Shown in pieces: positions 33,690 to 41,904 of a DNA stretch of 64,000 nt. This stretch comes from Isoptericola jiangsuensis (GTDB lineage Bacteria; Actinomycetota; Actinomycetes; Actinomycetales; Cellulomonadaceae). The stretch covers positions 3,658,001-3,722,000 of the forward strand of contig NZ_PDJJ01000001.1 of the NCBI RefSeq assembly GCF_002563715.1, read 5' to 3'. Every line of letters starts with the position of its first letter. Position 1 is the first letter of the stretch. The notes beneath the pieces are model-generated. The model was not told where the DNA came from. It saw only the letters and a list, made by a program, of their open reading frames with translations, and ran no database searches. The position numbers were made by a program, and so were the translations under genes.

Positions 33690-35900
33690 CTACGCCCCGG
33701 CGCCGGTCCGCGCGGTGCGGTCGCCCTCCTCGGTGGACCGCCCGTCGCGGTCGGCGTCGGTGTCCGTGCCGGCGCCGGGGTCGGCGGCATCGGCGCCCGG
33801 GTCGGCGCCGGGGGCGGTGGCGGCGTCGCCCGGGTCGGTGTCGGCGTTGCCCGGGCCGGCGGGTGCGTCGGTGAGGCCGGAGGCCACCTGGCCGCCCAGC
33901 GCGTCGGGTCCGGCCGGGAGGCCCGCCACCGCTGCCGCCGCGCGGCGCCGACGCCGGGCGCGCACCAGCAGCACCGGGACCAGCACCGCCCCGGCCAGGA
34001 GCAGCACTGCCACGACGACGACACCCGCGCCGATCCCCGTGGCGCGGCCGGCCTGCTCCTCGGCGACCGTCGTGCGGGCCGCGGCGAGGTCGAGGTCGCC
34101 GTCCGCGAGCGCCGCCCGTGCCCGCGCCGTCGCGTCCTCGGCGCCGAGGATCCGCTCCCCCAGCTCGGTGAACGGGTCGGACGCGGCGGCGACGTCGTCG
34201 GACACCGCGGCGACGCCGGTCAGGACGGTCGTGGCGCGGGGCAGGAGGCCCGCGACCTCGGCGTACCCGTCGGCGTCGCGGGCGCGCTCGTAGGTGCCCC
34301 GCACGGCGTCGGGGACGGCGAGCCCGACCCCGTCGGACGCGGCCTGGAGCGCCGCCGCGGACTCCGCGACGGGGGCCAGGGTCGTCATGGCCTGCGTGGC
34401 GTCGTCGAACTCCCAGTCCGTCATCGCGGACCGCACGCCCGCCGGGACGCGCCACGACCCGTCGGCCTCGTCGAGCGCCGCGTAGTCGGCGCGCGCGTCG
34501 GCCCGGGCGTCGAGCTGCTTCGCCTGCTTGCCCGTGATGACCCACCGGCGGTAGGCGGCGCTGCCGTCGACGCCGCCGCGCTCCGCGGCGAGGTCGAGGA
34601 ACTGCTGCCAGCCGACGGTGCTGCGGGTGCCGATCTTGCTCCCGGGCTCCTCGTAGGCGCTCTCGCCGGCGTGCGCGGCGTCGACGACGGCGGTGTACGT
34701 CTCGTCGTCGAGGTCGCCGAGGATCGACCGTACGGCTGTGTACGCCGCGGCGTACGCGTACCCGTCGACGTCGTGGTCGCGGGCCTGCTCCGACCAGTCG
34801 ATCAGCGGCAGCGCGTCCTTCGAGCGCCGCTTCGGCTCCTCGAACGGGGTGCCCCGGCCGCCGGTGGCGGCCAGCACGCGGTGCGCCGTCACCTCCGTCA
34901 GCCCCTCGTAGAGCCAGCGGCCCTCGAACCGCTCGTCGTCGAACCAGGCGTGCCCCAGCTCGTGGAAGATCGTCGCGGCGTCGAGGTCCTCCCCCACGAC
35001 GATCTCGTTGCCACGGTCGTCGAACCAGGCGTAGCCCAGCACCTGCGGGGACACGTCCTCCCGCACGACGTCGACCCGGGCGGGCCAGGGGCTGCCGACG
35101 AGCCGCTCCAGCTCGGGCAGGCCGGTCTCGACCTGCTTCGCGGCGAACCGCAGCCACTTCTCGTCCCCGGGGAAGCCCTCGACGGTGAGCGTCGCGTCGC
35201 CGACCGTGATCTCGCGCGCGTCGGCGCGGTCCGGGTCGCGCACGGACACCGCGGCCCAGATGCCGTTCTCGGCGTTCTGTTCGTCCAGCGTGTAGACGGT
35301 GGGCTTGTTCCTGGGCCCGCGCTCCTCGGCGAAGTCCGCGGTGGAGTCCAGGGTCATGTCGCGCGGGACGTCCACCTCGACCGTGGTGCGGCCGTCGTCG
35401 CCCCACGACTGCACGGCGAACGTCGCGTACCCCGGGCCGACGCGCGTCCACCGCTTCGACCGGACCGGCGCGCCGTCCACCTCGTACGTCCACGTGATGG
35501 TGCGGCTGCGCCCGTACCGCAGCGGCGAGAAGGACGCCTGCACCACCTCGGTGTCGGGGTCGTCCGTGCCGCGGGTCGACGTGGACAGCCGCGCACCGCC
35601 GCTGGTCGCGGTGACGTCGTCGGCGCCCGCCGGGACGGGGATCGAGTACGCGTCCCAGTAGTAGTACGTGCTGCCGCGGTCGGGCGTCACGTTCGTGATG
35701 GTCGTGGTGACCTCGGCCGTCACCCGCCCCTTGGCGGACACCGTGTACCGGGCGTGCGACTCCTCCGTCAGGCCGTTCGCGGCGGCTGCCGGGCCCGGCG
35801 GGACGAGCACCACCCCGGCCAGCGCGATCGCGGCGACGGCGAGCGCCGAGGCGGCCCGTCGTCGCAGGTGGGAAGGTGCAGATCGGTCCGTTCGCGCCAC
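33690..35900 (-). CDS. Membrane-anchored gluzincin metalloprotease-like protein
   Basis: 736 residues from GTG 35900. Signal peptide about 1-42 (HLRRRAASALAVAAIALAGV...PAAA). Residues 45-240 are beta-rich with ITNVTPDRGSTYYYW, an immunoglobulin-like region. The zinc site is H313-E-L-G-H317, with a third ligand Glu336 exactly 18 residues later (WLYEGLTE), the spacing of M1-type gluzincins. After a helical region, one membrane helix (about 650-672) is followed by a basic stop and a Gly/Asp/Ala-rich cytoplasmic tail. The active domain faces outside. The substrate is unknown. It sits 9 bp ahead of the DosR-like gene; TACCAT at 35944-35949 (minus) may be its -10. Confidence 0.8.
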   Translation of the reverse strand: MARTDRSAPSHLRRRAASALAVAAIALAGVVLVPPGPAAAANGLTEESHARYTVSAKGRVTAEVTTTITNVTPDRGSTYYYWDAYSIPVPAGADDVTATSGGARLSTSTRGTDDPDTEVVQASFSPLRYGRSRTITWTYEVDGAPVRSKRWTRVGPGYATFAVQSWGDDGRTTVEVDVPRDMTLDSTADFAEERGPRNKPTVYTLDEQNAENGIWAAVSVRDPDRADAREITVGDATLTVEGFPGDEKWLRFAAKQVETGLPELERLVGSPWPARVDVVREDVSPQVLGYAWFDDRGNEIVVGEDLDAATIFHELGHAWFDDERFEGRWLYEGLTEVTAHRVLAATGGRGTPFEEPKRRSKDALPLIDWSEQARDHDVDGYAYAAAYTAVRSILGDLDDETYTAVVDAAHAGESAYEEPGSKIGTRSTVGWQQFLDLAAERGGVDGSAAYRRWVITGKQAKQLDARADARADYAALDEADGSWRVPAGVRSAMTDWEFDDATQAMTTLAPVAESAAALQAASDGVGLAVPDAVRGTYERARDADGYAEVAGLLPRATTVLTGVAAVSDDVAAASDPFTELGERILGAEDATARARAALADGDLDLAAARTTVAEEQAGRATGIGAGVVVVAVLLLAGAVLVPVLLVRARRRRRAAAAVAGLPAGPDALGGQVASGLTDAPAGPGNADTDPGDAATAPGADPGADAADPGAGTDTDADRDGRSTEEGDRTARTGAGA

Positions 35901-36047
35901 GTGTGCCCCGTCGTCGACGGCGGCCGCCCTGACCGCCGGTGCGCCATGGTAGCGGCACCCGGGGGACGAAACGCCGGGGCTCGGGTCGCGGACCTCGTTC
36001 CGCTGGGGTACACCGGATGGTGACACGTCGTGACAACGGGGGTGCGC

Positions 36048-36308
36048 ATGGCTACTGACGCCGGAGCGACGACCATCGCGCTCCTCACCGCGTGCTCCGA
36101 CCCGGAGCTCGGCATCCGGTCCGCCGTCGTGCAGGAGATGCTCGACGAGGCGACCTCCGACCCGCGTCTCGCCCGCCACGTCATCACGACGATGCTCACC
36201 GCGTCGGTGATGTCCCTGCAGGCGTACGCCGACGCCGTGGACCGCGAGCCGTCCGACGTCCTCCAGGCGCTGGGCCTCACCTGGTCCGCCCGCTCCCTCG
36301 GCGTCTGA
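36048..36308 (+). CDS. Small helical hypothetical protein
   Basis: 86 residues from ATG 36048 (GGGGGTGCGC before it); a GTG at 36030 would add six. Mostly helical and acidic: ATTIALLTACSDPELGIRSAVVQEML and LARHVITTMLTASVMSLQAYADAVDREPSDVLQALGL. No signal or membrane helix is certain. Family not recognised. The first 20-bp repeat array begins two bases after its stop. Confidence 0.55.
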   Translation: MATDAGATTIALLTACSDPELGIRSAVVQEMLDEATSDPRLARHVITTMLTASVMSLQAYADAVDREPSDVLQALGLTWSARSLGV

Positions 36309-36310
36309 CC

Positions 36311-36430
36311 CGTCCCCGCGAGTCAGCGCAGGGCCCCGCGAGTCAGCGCACGATCCGCCGAGTCAGCGCACGATCCGCCGAGTCAGCGTAGGTTCCCGCG
36401 AGTCAGCGCACGGCGACGCGAGTCGGCGCG
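36311..36430 (+). repeat. 20-bp tandem repeat array 1 (six units)
   Basis: Six units of exactly 20 bp. Each ends CGAGTCAGCGCA (last unit CGAGTCGGCGCG, fourth unit with GTA) and starts with a variable 8 bp such as CGTCCCCG, GGGCCCCG, CGATCCGC or GGTTCCCG. The array fills the whole gap between two convergent genes. Confidence 0.95.
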
Positions 36431-36439
36431 GGCGCCGGC

Positions 36440-37999
36440 TCAGGCCCCGCCCAGCCGCCCCGCGAGCCGGTCGAGGCGCGCCCGGCTGTCCGCGTTGAGC
36501 CCGACGAACTCCACCGTCTTGCCCTTGCTCGCGTACTTGTGCTGGACGGCGTCCAGCGCCGCCACCGTGGACGCGTCCCACACGTGCGCGGCGGACAGGT
36601 CGACGACGACGCGGTCCGGGTCGCCCGCGTAGTCGAACTGGTAGACGAGGTCGTTGGACGACGCGAAGAACAGCTCGCCGTCGACGACGTAGGTGCGGAC
36701 GTCGTCGGCGGGCGCGTCGTCGAGGCGCGTCACCGTCGTCAGGTGCGCGACGCGCTGCGCGAACAGCACGGCCGCGACGACGACGCCGGCGATGACGCCG
36801 TACGCCAGGTTGTGCGTCCACACGGTGACACCGACGGTGACCAGCATGACGGCGGTCTCGGGCAGCGGCATGCGGCGCAGGGTGGAGGGTCGCACCGAGT
36901 GCCAGTCGAACGTGCCGACGGACACCATGATCATCACCGCGACGAGGGCGGCCATGGGGATGACCGAGACGACGTCACCGAGCACCACGACGAGGATCAG
37001 CAGGAAGACGCCCGCGAGGAACGTCGACAGGCGGGTGCGCGCGCCCGACACCTTCACGTTGATCATGGTCTGGCCGATCATCGCGCAGCCGCCCATGCCG
37101 CCGAAGAGCCCGGTGACGAGGTTCGCGACGCCCTGCCCCCACGACTCGCGGGTCTTGTTCGAGTGGGTGTCGGTGACGTCGTCGACGAGCTTCGCGGTGA
37201 GCAGCGACTCGATGAGGCCGACGAGCGCCATCGCGAGGGCGTACGGCGCGATGATGCGCAGCGTGTCGAGCGTGAACGGCACGTCGGGCAGGAACAGCGT
37301 GGGCAGCGACGACGGGAGCTCGCCCTCGTCACCGACGGTGGGCACGGCGATGGCGGCCACCACGGTGACGACGGTGAGCAGGACGATCGCGACGAGCGGC
37401 GCCGGGACGACCTTCGTCAGGCGCGGGAAGAACACCATGATCGCCAGGCCCGCGGCGACCAGGGCGTAGATCCACCAGCGGTTGTCCGCGGTGACCTTGT
37501 CGCCGAACAGGTGCGGCAGCTGGGAGGAGAAGATGAGGATGGCGAGGGCGTTGACGAACCCCACCATGACGGACCGCGGGATGAACCGCATGAGCCGCGC
37601 GACGCCGAGCAGGCCGAGCGCGACCTGGATCAGCCCGCCGAGGATCACCGTGGCGACGAGGTGATCGAGGCCGTGGTCGCGCACGACGGGTGCGACGACG
37701 AGCGCGACGGCGCCGGTCGCGGCGGAGATCATCGCGGGACGGCCGCCGACGAACGAGATGGTGACCGCCATCGTGAACGCGGCGAACAGCCCGATCTTCG
37801 GGTCGACGCCCGCGATGATGGAGAACGCGATCGCCTCGGGGATGAGCGCGAGGGCGACGACGAGGCCGGCGAGCACCTCGGTGCGCAGGCGGGTGCCCGA
37901 GCTGAACGCGGCACGGAACGAGCCGGACGACGTCGCCTCCGGGACGACGTCCGCCGGTCGGGTTGCGGGGTCGGGCACGGTGCGGGGCTCGGACGGCAC
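36440..37999 (-). CDS. SulP-family anion permease with STAS domain
   Basis: 519 residues from GTG 37999, with AGGAG eight bases upstream. About 12 membrane segments form the SulP/SLC26 fold: TEVLAGLVVALALIPEAIAFS (the P-E-A-I-A signature), VGGRPAMISAATGAVALVVAP, and GLFGGMGGCAMIGQT. A C-terminal STAS domain (about 420-515) has VVVDLSAAHVWDASTVAALDAV, which lies on the cytoplasmic side and may regulate transport. The likely substrate is sulfate, bicarbonate or another anion; no sulfur-assimilation gene is adjacent. Repeat arrays of the 20-bp family lie at its 3' end and upstream. Confidence 0.93.
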   Translation of the reverse strand: MPSEPRTVPDPATRPADVVPEATSSGSFRAAFSSGTRLRTEVLAGLVVALALIPEAIAFSIIAGVDPKIGLFAAFTMAVTISFVGGRPAMISAATGAVALVVAPVVRDHGLDHLVATVILGGLIQVALGLLGVARLMRFIPRSVMVGFVNALAILIFSSQLPHLFGDKVTADNRWWIYALVAAGLAIMVFFPRLTKVVPAPLVAIVLLTVVTVVAAIAVPTVGDEGELPSSLPTLFLPDVPFTLDTLRIIAPYALAMALVGLIESLLTAKLVDDVTDTHSNKTRESWGQGVANLVTGLFGGMGGCAMIGQTMINVKVSGARTRLSTFLAGVFLLILVVVLGDVVSVIPMAALVAVMIMVSVGTFDWHSVRPSTLRRMPLPETAVMLVTVGVTVWTHNLAYGVIAGVVVAAVLFAQRVAHLTTVTRLDDAPADDVRTYVVDGELFFASSNDLVYQFDYAGDPDRVVVDLSAAHVWDASTVAALDAVQHKYASKGKTVEFVGLNADSRARLDRLAGRLGGA

Positions 38000-38130
38000 G
38001 CGGGACACTCCTGGTCTGGGCGGGGGGTGACGAGCCGGCGACCGGCCGGCGAGCGGCACGTGGCGCGCTGCCGGGGCGGTCGGCTGCGGCGCGCGGCGGC
38101 CCACTCTACCGGCCGCCGCCCGGCACGGGT

Positions 38131-38227
38131 CGGCGCGAGTCACCGCAGAGCCCCGCGAGTCAGCGCACGTCCCACGAGTCAGCGCACGTCCCCGCGAGTC
38201 AGCGCAGGAGTGCGCGAGTCAGCGCAC
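38131..38227 (+). repeat. 20-bp tandem repeat array 2 (five units)
   Basis: Five units of GCGAGTCAGCGCA with spacing 20, 19, 20 and 20 bp (first unit GCGAGTCACCGCA). Same orientation as array 1. It begins about 130 bp upstream of the SulP start and ends at the stop codon of the NUDIX gene. Confidence 0.93.
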
Positions 38228-38716
38228 TCATGCCTCGGCCCCCGTGGTGAGCAGCTCCAGCAGACGGTCCACGAACGCCGCCTGGGCGGGGACGACCAGG
38301 CGCCGCGCCTCGTCGGGGTCGAGCCAGGCGTACCGGTCGATCTCCGGCACCTCGACCGTGCGGCCGGAGCGGGGCGGCCACGCGACCTCGACGGTGTTGC
38401 TCCGTGCGGCGGCCAGGTCCGGCCAGGGCGGCGGCCAGACCCGCGCCCAGGCGAGCACCCTCTTGCCCGACCGCTGCCGGACCTCGCCCAGGTCGACGTC
38501 GTCGGACGACGGCGGCAGCGGGAGCCCGAGCTCCTCGGAGGCCTCCCGCACGGCGGCGGCGTGGGGGTCCTCGCCGTCCTCGACCTCGCCCTTGAGCACC
38601 GTCCACGCGCCCGCGTCCTTGCGCGCCCAGAAGGGTCCACCCATGTGCCCGAGCAGCACCTCGACGCCGGTCCCGGGGTCGCGGTGGAGCAGCAGCCCCG
38701 CGCTGGTCCTCGCCAT
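38228..38716 (-). CDS. NUDIX hydrolase
   Basis: 162 residues. The Nudix box is GEVEDGEDPHAAAVREASEELGL (G-x5-E-x7-R-E-x2-E-E-x-G-L, about residues 43-65) and it is intact. The N-terminus TSAGLLLHRDPGTGVEVLLGHMGG and the following FWARKDAGAWTVLKGE match the MutT / Ap4A-type subgroup found in actinobacteria. It hydrolyses a nucleoside diphosphate linked to another group; the precise substrate is undetermined. No clear ribosome site, so translation may be leaderless. Repeat array 2 directly follows its stop codon. Confidence 0.92.
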   Translation of the reverse strand: MARTSAGLLLHRDPGTGVEVLLGHMGGPFWARKDAGAWTVLKGEVEDGEDPHAAAVREASEELGLPLPPSSDDVDLGEVRQRSGKRVLAWARVWPPPWPDLAAARSNTVEVAWPPRSGRTVEVPEIDRYAWLDPDEARRLVVPAQAAFVDRLLELLTTGAEA

Positions 38717-38778
38717 TGCCCCAGTGTGCGACCTGCCGACGGGGCGCGCAGAGGCGCCGCGCCCCCGCCCGTGCGCGG

Positions 38779-39135
38779 CTACCGCCGTCCGCGGAGCCGG
38801 TCGATGTCGCGTCGCTCGCGCTTCGTCGGCCGGCCGGCGCCACGGTCCCGCAGCCCGACCTCGGCCCGCTCCTCGCGGGTGGGTACGGGCGGGCTCTGGT
38901 CGTCGTAGGCCTTGACGGCGAGGGGTGCGCCGACCCGCTTGGGGATCAGCTCGCGGACGACGACGACCCGGTCGCGCAGGGGGTCGCGCCAGGTCACGCG
39001 GTCGCCGACCTGGACGGACGTGGCGGGTTTCGCCACGGTGCCGTTGACCCGGACCCGGCCGGAGCGCAGCGTCGTCGCCGCGACGGAACGGCTCTTGAAG
39101 AGCCGGACGGCCCAGAGCCAGATGTCGATCCGCAT
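38779..39135 (-). CDS. S4-domain RNA-binding protein, Hsp15-like
   Basis: 118 residues from ATG 39135 (MRIDIWLWAVRLFKSRSVAATTLRSGRVRVNG), the usual start of this family; an upstream ATG at 39165 adds ten. The S4 domain covers about 1-65, followed by a basic tail (REERAEVGLRDRGAGRPTKRERRDIDRLRGRR). E. coli Hsp15 (HslR) binds free 50S subunits that carry a stalled nascent chain and helps recycle them; the same role is inferred here. It lies 62 bp upstream of the NUDIX gene on the same strand. Confidence 0.88.
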   Translation of the reverse strand: MRIDIWLWAVRLFKSRSVAATTLRSGRVRVNGTVAKPATSVQVGDRVTWRDPLRDRVVVVRELIPKRVGAPLAVKAYDDQSPPVPTREERAEVGLRDRGAGRPTKRERRDIDRLRGRR

Positions 39136-39180
39136 CCACCCACTCTGCCATGCGCCCTCGGGCACCCGGTCGGTCCCCTC

Positions 39181-39370
39181 CCCCGCGATTCAGCGCCGAG
39201 CGACGCGACCCAGCGCTGACTCGCGGGAGCCTGCGCTGACTCGCGTGGACGTGCGCTGACTCGCGGGAGCCTGCGCTGACTCGCGTGGACGTGCGCTGAC
39301 TCGCGGGAGCCTGCGCTGACTCGCGGGAAACCGCGCTGACTCGCCGACGCCCACGCTGAGTCGCGGGAAC
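39181..39370 (-). repeat. 20-bp tandem repeat array 3 (eight units, inverted relative to arrays 1 and 2)
   Basis: Eight units of exactly 20 bp (39211-39370), core GCGCTGACTCGC on the plus strand, the reverse complement of the core in arrays 1 and 2. Two spacer types alternate (GGGAGCCT and GTGGACGT) before diverging. At the left edge one degenerate copy (GCGATTCAGCGC, 39185-39196) points the other way. The array is in the gap between the S4 gene start and the GH3 gene end. Confidence 0.95.
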
Positions 39371-39381
39371 GGGTCGGCCCG

Positions 39382-39447
39382 CCGGGTCGGTGCGTGAGGC
39401 ACGGACCCGGCGGGCCGGACCTCCCGCCCGGGGCACGGGCGGGAGGT
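39382..39447 (-). terminator. Two hairpins after the GH3 gene
   Basis: ACCTCCCGCCCG / CGGGCGGGAGGT (39419-39447, perfect 12-bp arms, loop GGGCA) is met first by transcription from the GH3 gene. A second hairpin, GGGTCGGTGC / GCACGGACCC with one mismatch (39384-39408), follows. Together they should end the sugar operon before repeat array 3. Confidence 0.8.
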
Positions 39448-39454
39448 GCTGGGG

Positions 39455-41884
39455 TCAGTCGTGGGTGACGGTGACCCCGACGAGGCGCGGCTCGTCGCCG
39501 GTGAGCGCGTGGACGTCGCCGGTGAGGCGGACGACGGCACGCTCGGTGGCGCTGCCGGGCAGCTCGCGCTTGGCGGCGGCCTTGGCGTTGGAGATGGCGC
39601 CGCCGGTGGCGTCGTCGTGCTCCTGGGCGTCGCCGGCGACGGCGGCGACGTGGGAGCCGACCCACACCTCGAGGTCGCCGGGCTCGACGACGCGGACGCC
39701 GCGACGGTCGGTGAAGGCGAGGCGGGTGGCGGGGACGTCGAACGTGACGACGGCGGACTCGCCGGCGGCCAGCGGGACGCGCCGGTAGCCGAGGAGCTGC
39801 ACGAGGGGTCGGGCCACGGACCCGACGACGTCGCGGCCGTAGAGCTGGACGGTGTCGGCGCCGTCGACGTCGCCGGTGTTGGTGACGCGGACGGACACGG
39901 TGATCCCGGCGTCGGTGCCCGCGGTGGGGGCGACGGCGAGGTCGGTGTACGCGTACTCGGTGTACGACAGGCCGAACCCGAAGGGGCGCAGCGGCGTGGA
40001 GTCGGCGGAGGTGACGTCGCTGGGTCCGCCGAGGGCGGGGTGCAGGTAGGAGTAGGGCTGCGCGCCGGCGGAGCGGGGCAGGGAGACGGGGAGCCGGCCG
40101 GAGGGGTTGACGGCACCGGTGAGGACGCCGGCGATCGCGGTGCCGCCCTCCTCGCCGGGGAAGAAGGCCTGCACGACGGCGCCGGGGCGCCGGTCGCCGT
40201 CGAGCGCCCAGTCGATGGCGTAGGGGCGTCCGGAGACGACGACCATGACGACGGGGGTGCCGGTGGCGACGATCTCCTCGACGAGCTGGCGCTGCACGCC
40301 GGGCAGGTCGAGGGTCTCGGTGTCGTTGCCCTCGCCGACGGAGCCGCGGCCGAAGAGGCCGGCCTGGTCGCCGACGACGACGACGGCGACGTCGGAGGAC
40401 GTCGCGGCGGCGACGGCCTCGGCGAACCCGGAGGTGTCCTCGCCCTCGACCTCGCAGCCGCGGGCGTGCACGAGGGCGGGTCGGGCGGTGCCGGCGTCGG
40501 CGAACGCGCCGCCGAGGGCGTCGAGGACGGTGGGGATCTCGAAGCCGAGCTCGTGCTCGGGGTGGTGGGCGAGCACGTGGTTGGCGAACGAGTAGCAGCC
40601 CATCAGGGCGTCGGCGCGGTGGGCGTTGGGTCCGACGACGGCGACGCGCTGGGGGGTGGTGGGGCGTCCGGCGAGCGGCAGGATGCCGTCGTTGGACAGC
40701 AGGACGACGGACTCGGCGGCGAGGCGGCGCGCGATGGCCCGGTGCCGGGGGGTGTCGAGGTCGATCTGGGTGGGCGCGGGGCCGGCGAAGGCGTCGGCGT
40801 CGAGGAGGCCGAGCTCTTCCTTCTGCGCGAGGGCGCGCAGGACGGCGCGGTCGACGAGGGCTTCGTCGACGCGGCCGTCGCGGACGGCGGCGGCGAGGGG
40901 CGCGAGGAACGCGTCACCGGTGGGGAGCTCGATGTCGAGCCCGGCGGCGAGCGCTTGCCCGGCGGCGTCGGCGCGGTCGGCGGCGACGTGGTGCATCACC
41001 TCGAGGAACGCGACGCCGAAGTAGTCGGCGACGACGGTCCCGTCGAAGCCCCACTGCTCGCGCAGCAGGTCGGTGAGGTACTCGGACGACGCGTGCAGGG
41101 GGACGCCGTCGACGTCGACGTACGACGCCATGACGGAGCGCACGTGACCGTCCTTGACCGCCATCTCGAAGGGCGGCAGGTAGACGTCGGCGATCTCGCG
41201 GCGTCCGGCGGGCACGGGGGCGTGGTTGCGGCCGGCGCGGGAGCCGGAGTAGCCCACGAAGTGCTTGAGGGTGGCGTGCACGCCGGCGGACTGGAGGCCC
41301 TGCACGTACGCGGTGCCGACGGTGCCGACGAGGTAGGGGTCCTCGCCGATGCACTCGTCGACGCGGCCCCAGCGGGGGTCGCGCACGACGTCGAGCACGG
41401 GGGCGAGGCCCTGGTGGATGCCGAGCTCGCGCATGGACTCGCCGATGGCGGCGCCCATCTCGGCGACGAGCTCGGGGTCGAACGCGGCGCCCCAGGCCAG
41501 CGGGGTGGGGAACGTGGCGGCCTTCCACGCGGCGAGGCCGGTGAGGCACTCCTCGTGGACGAGCGCGGGGATGCCGAGGCGGGTCTCGGCCTTGAGCCGC
41601 TGCTGCTCGGTCCACAGCCAGGAGGCGCGCTCGGCGGGGTCGACGGGGCGGGTGCCGTACACGCGGGTGTAGTGGCCGATGCCGTGGCGGGTGATCTCGC
41701 CGAGCTTGTCGGAGCCGGCCTGCCCGGCGGCCATCTCGCCCTGCATGGGGGCGACGACCTCGCCGCCCTGGTCGAGCCAGTAGCCGACGATCTGCGCGAG
41801 CTTCTCCTCGAGGGTCATCTCGGCGTGGAGGGCGGCGACGCGGTCGGAGACCCGCGGCATCGCGGCGGGGTGCGTGGTGGGCAT
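39455..41884 (-). CDS. Glycoside hydrolase family 3 (beta-glucosidase / beta-xylosidase type)
   Basis: 809 residues from ATG 41884, after AAAGAG; an ATG at 41908 that overlaps the permease stop (ATGA) would add eight. The GH3 N-terminal TIM barrel includes KHFVGYSGSRAGRNHAPVPAGRRE and VMASYVDVDGVPLHAS, with the nucleophile Asp287 in TVVADYFGV. The alpha/beta sandwich domain follows (VVVVGDQAGLF), and then the C-terminal Fn3-like domain (LQLFDVP-like YRRVPLAAGESAVVTFDVP). No signal peptide, so it acts in the cytoplasm on oligosaccharides imported by the adjacent ABC permeases. It is the last gene of the operon, which is probably controlled by the divergent LacI repressor. The exact sugar is not readable. 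Confidence 0.93.
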   Translation of the reverse strand: MPTTHPAAMPRVSDRVAALHAEMTLEEKLAQIVGYWLDQGGEVVAPMQGEMAAGQAGSDKLGEITRHGIGHYTRVYGTRPVDPAERASWLWTEQQRLKAETRLGIPALVHEECLTGLAAWKAATFPTPLAWGAAFDPELVAEMGAAIGESMRELGIHQGLAPVLDVVRDPRWGRVDECIGEDPYLVGTVGTAYVQGLQSAGVHATLKHFVGYSGSRAGRNHAPVPAGRREIADVYLPPFEMAVKDGHVRSVMASYVDVDGVPLHASSEYLTDLLREQWGFDGTVVADYFGVAFLEVMHHVAADRADAAGQALAAGLDIELPTGDAFLAPLAAAVRDGRVDEALVDRAVLRALAQKEELGLLDADAFAGPAPTQIDLDTPRHRAIARRLAAESVVLLSNDGILPLAGRPTTPQRVAVVGPNAHRADALMGCYSFANHVLAHHPEHELGFEIPTVLDALGGAFADAGTARPALVHARGCEVEGEDTSGFAEAVAAATSSDVAVVVVGDQAGLFGRGSVGEGNDTETLDLPGVQRQLVEEIVATGTPVVMVVVSGRPYAIDWALDGDRRPGAVVQAFFPGEEGGTAIAGVLTGAVNPSGRLPVSLPRSAGAQPYSYLHPALGGPSDVTSADSTPLRPFGFGLSYTEYAYTDLAVAPTAGTDAGITVSVRVTNTGDVDGADTVQLYGRDVVGSVARPLVQLLGYRRVPLAAGESAVVTFDVPATRLAFTDRRGVRVVEPGDLEVWVGSHVAAVAGDAQEHDDATGGAISNAKAAAKRELPGSATERAVVRLTGDVHALTGDEPRLVGVTVTHD

Positions 41885-41904
41885 CAGGTTCTCTTTCTGC
41901 ACGG

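Noticed and set aside
36311-39370. CRISPR-like repeat arrays
   Set aside because: The units are 20 bp with only 8 variable bases; CRISPR repeats and spacers are each longer, and no cas gene is present.
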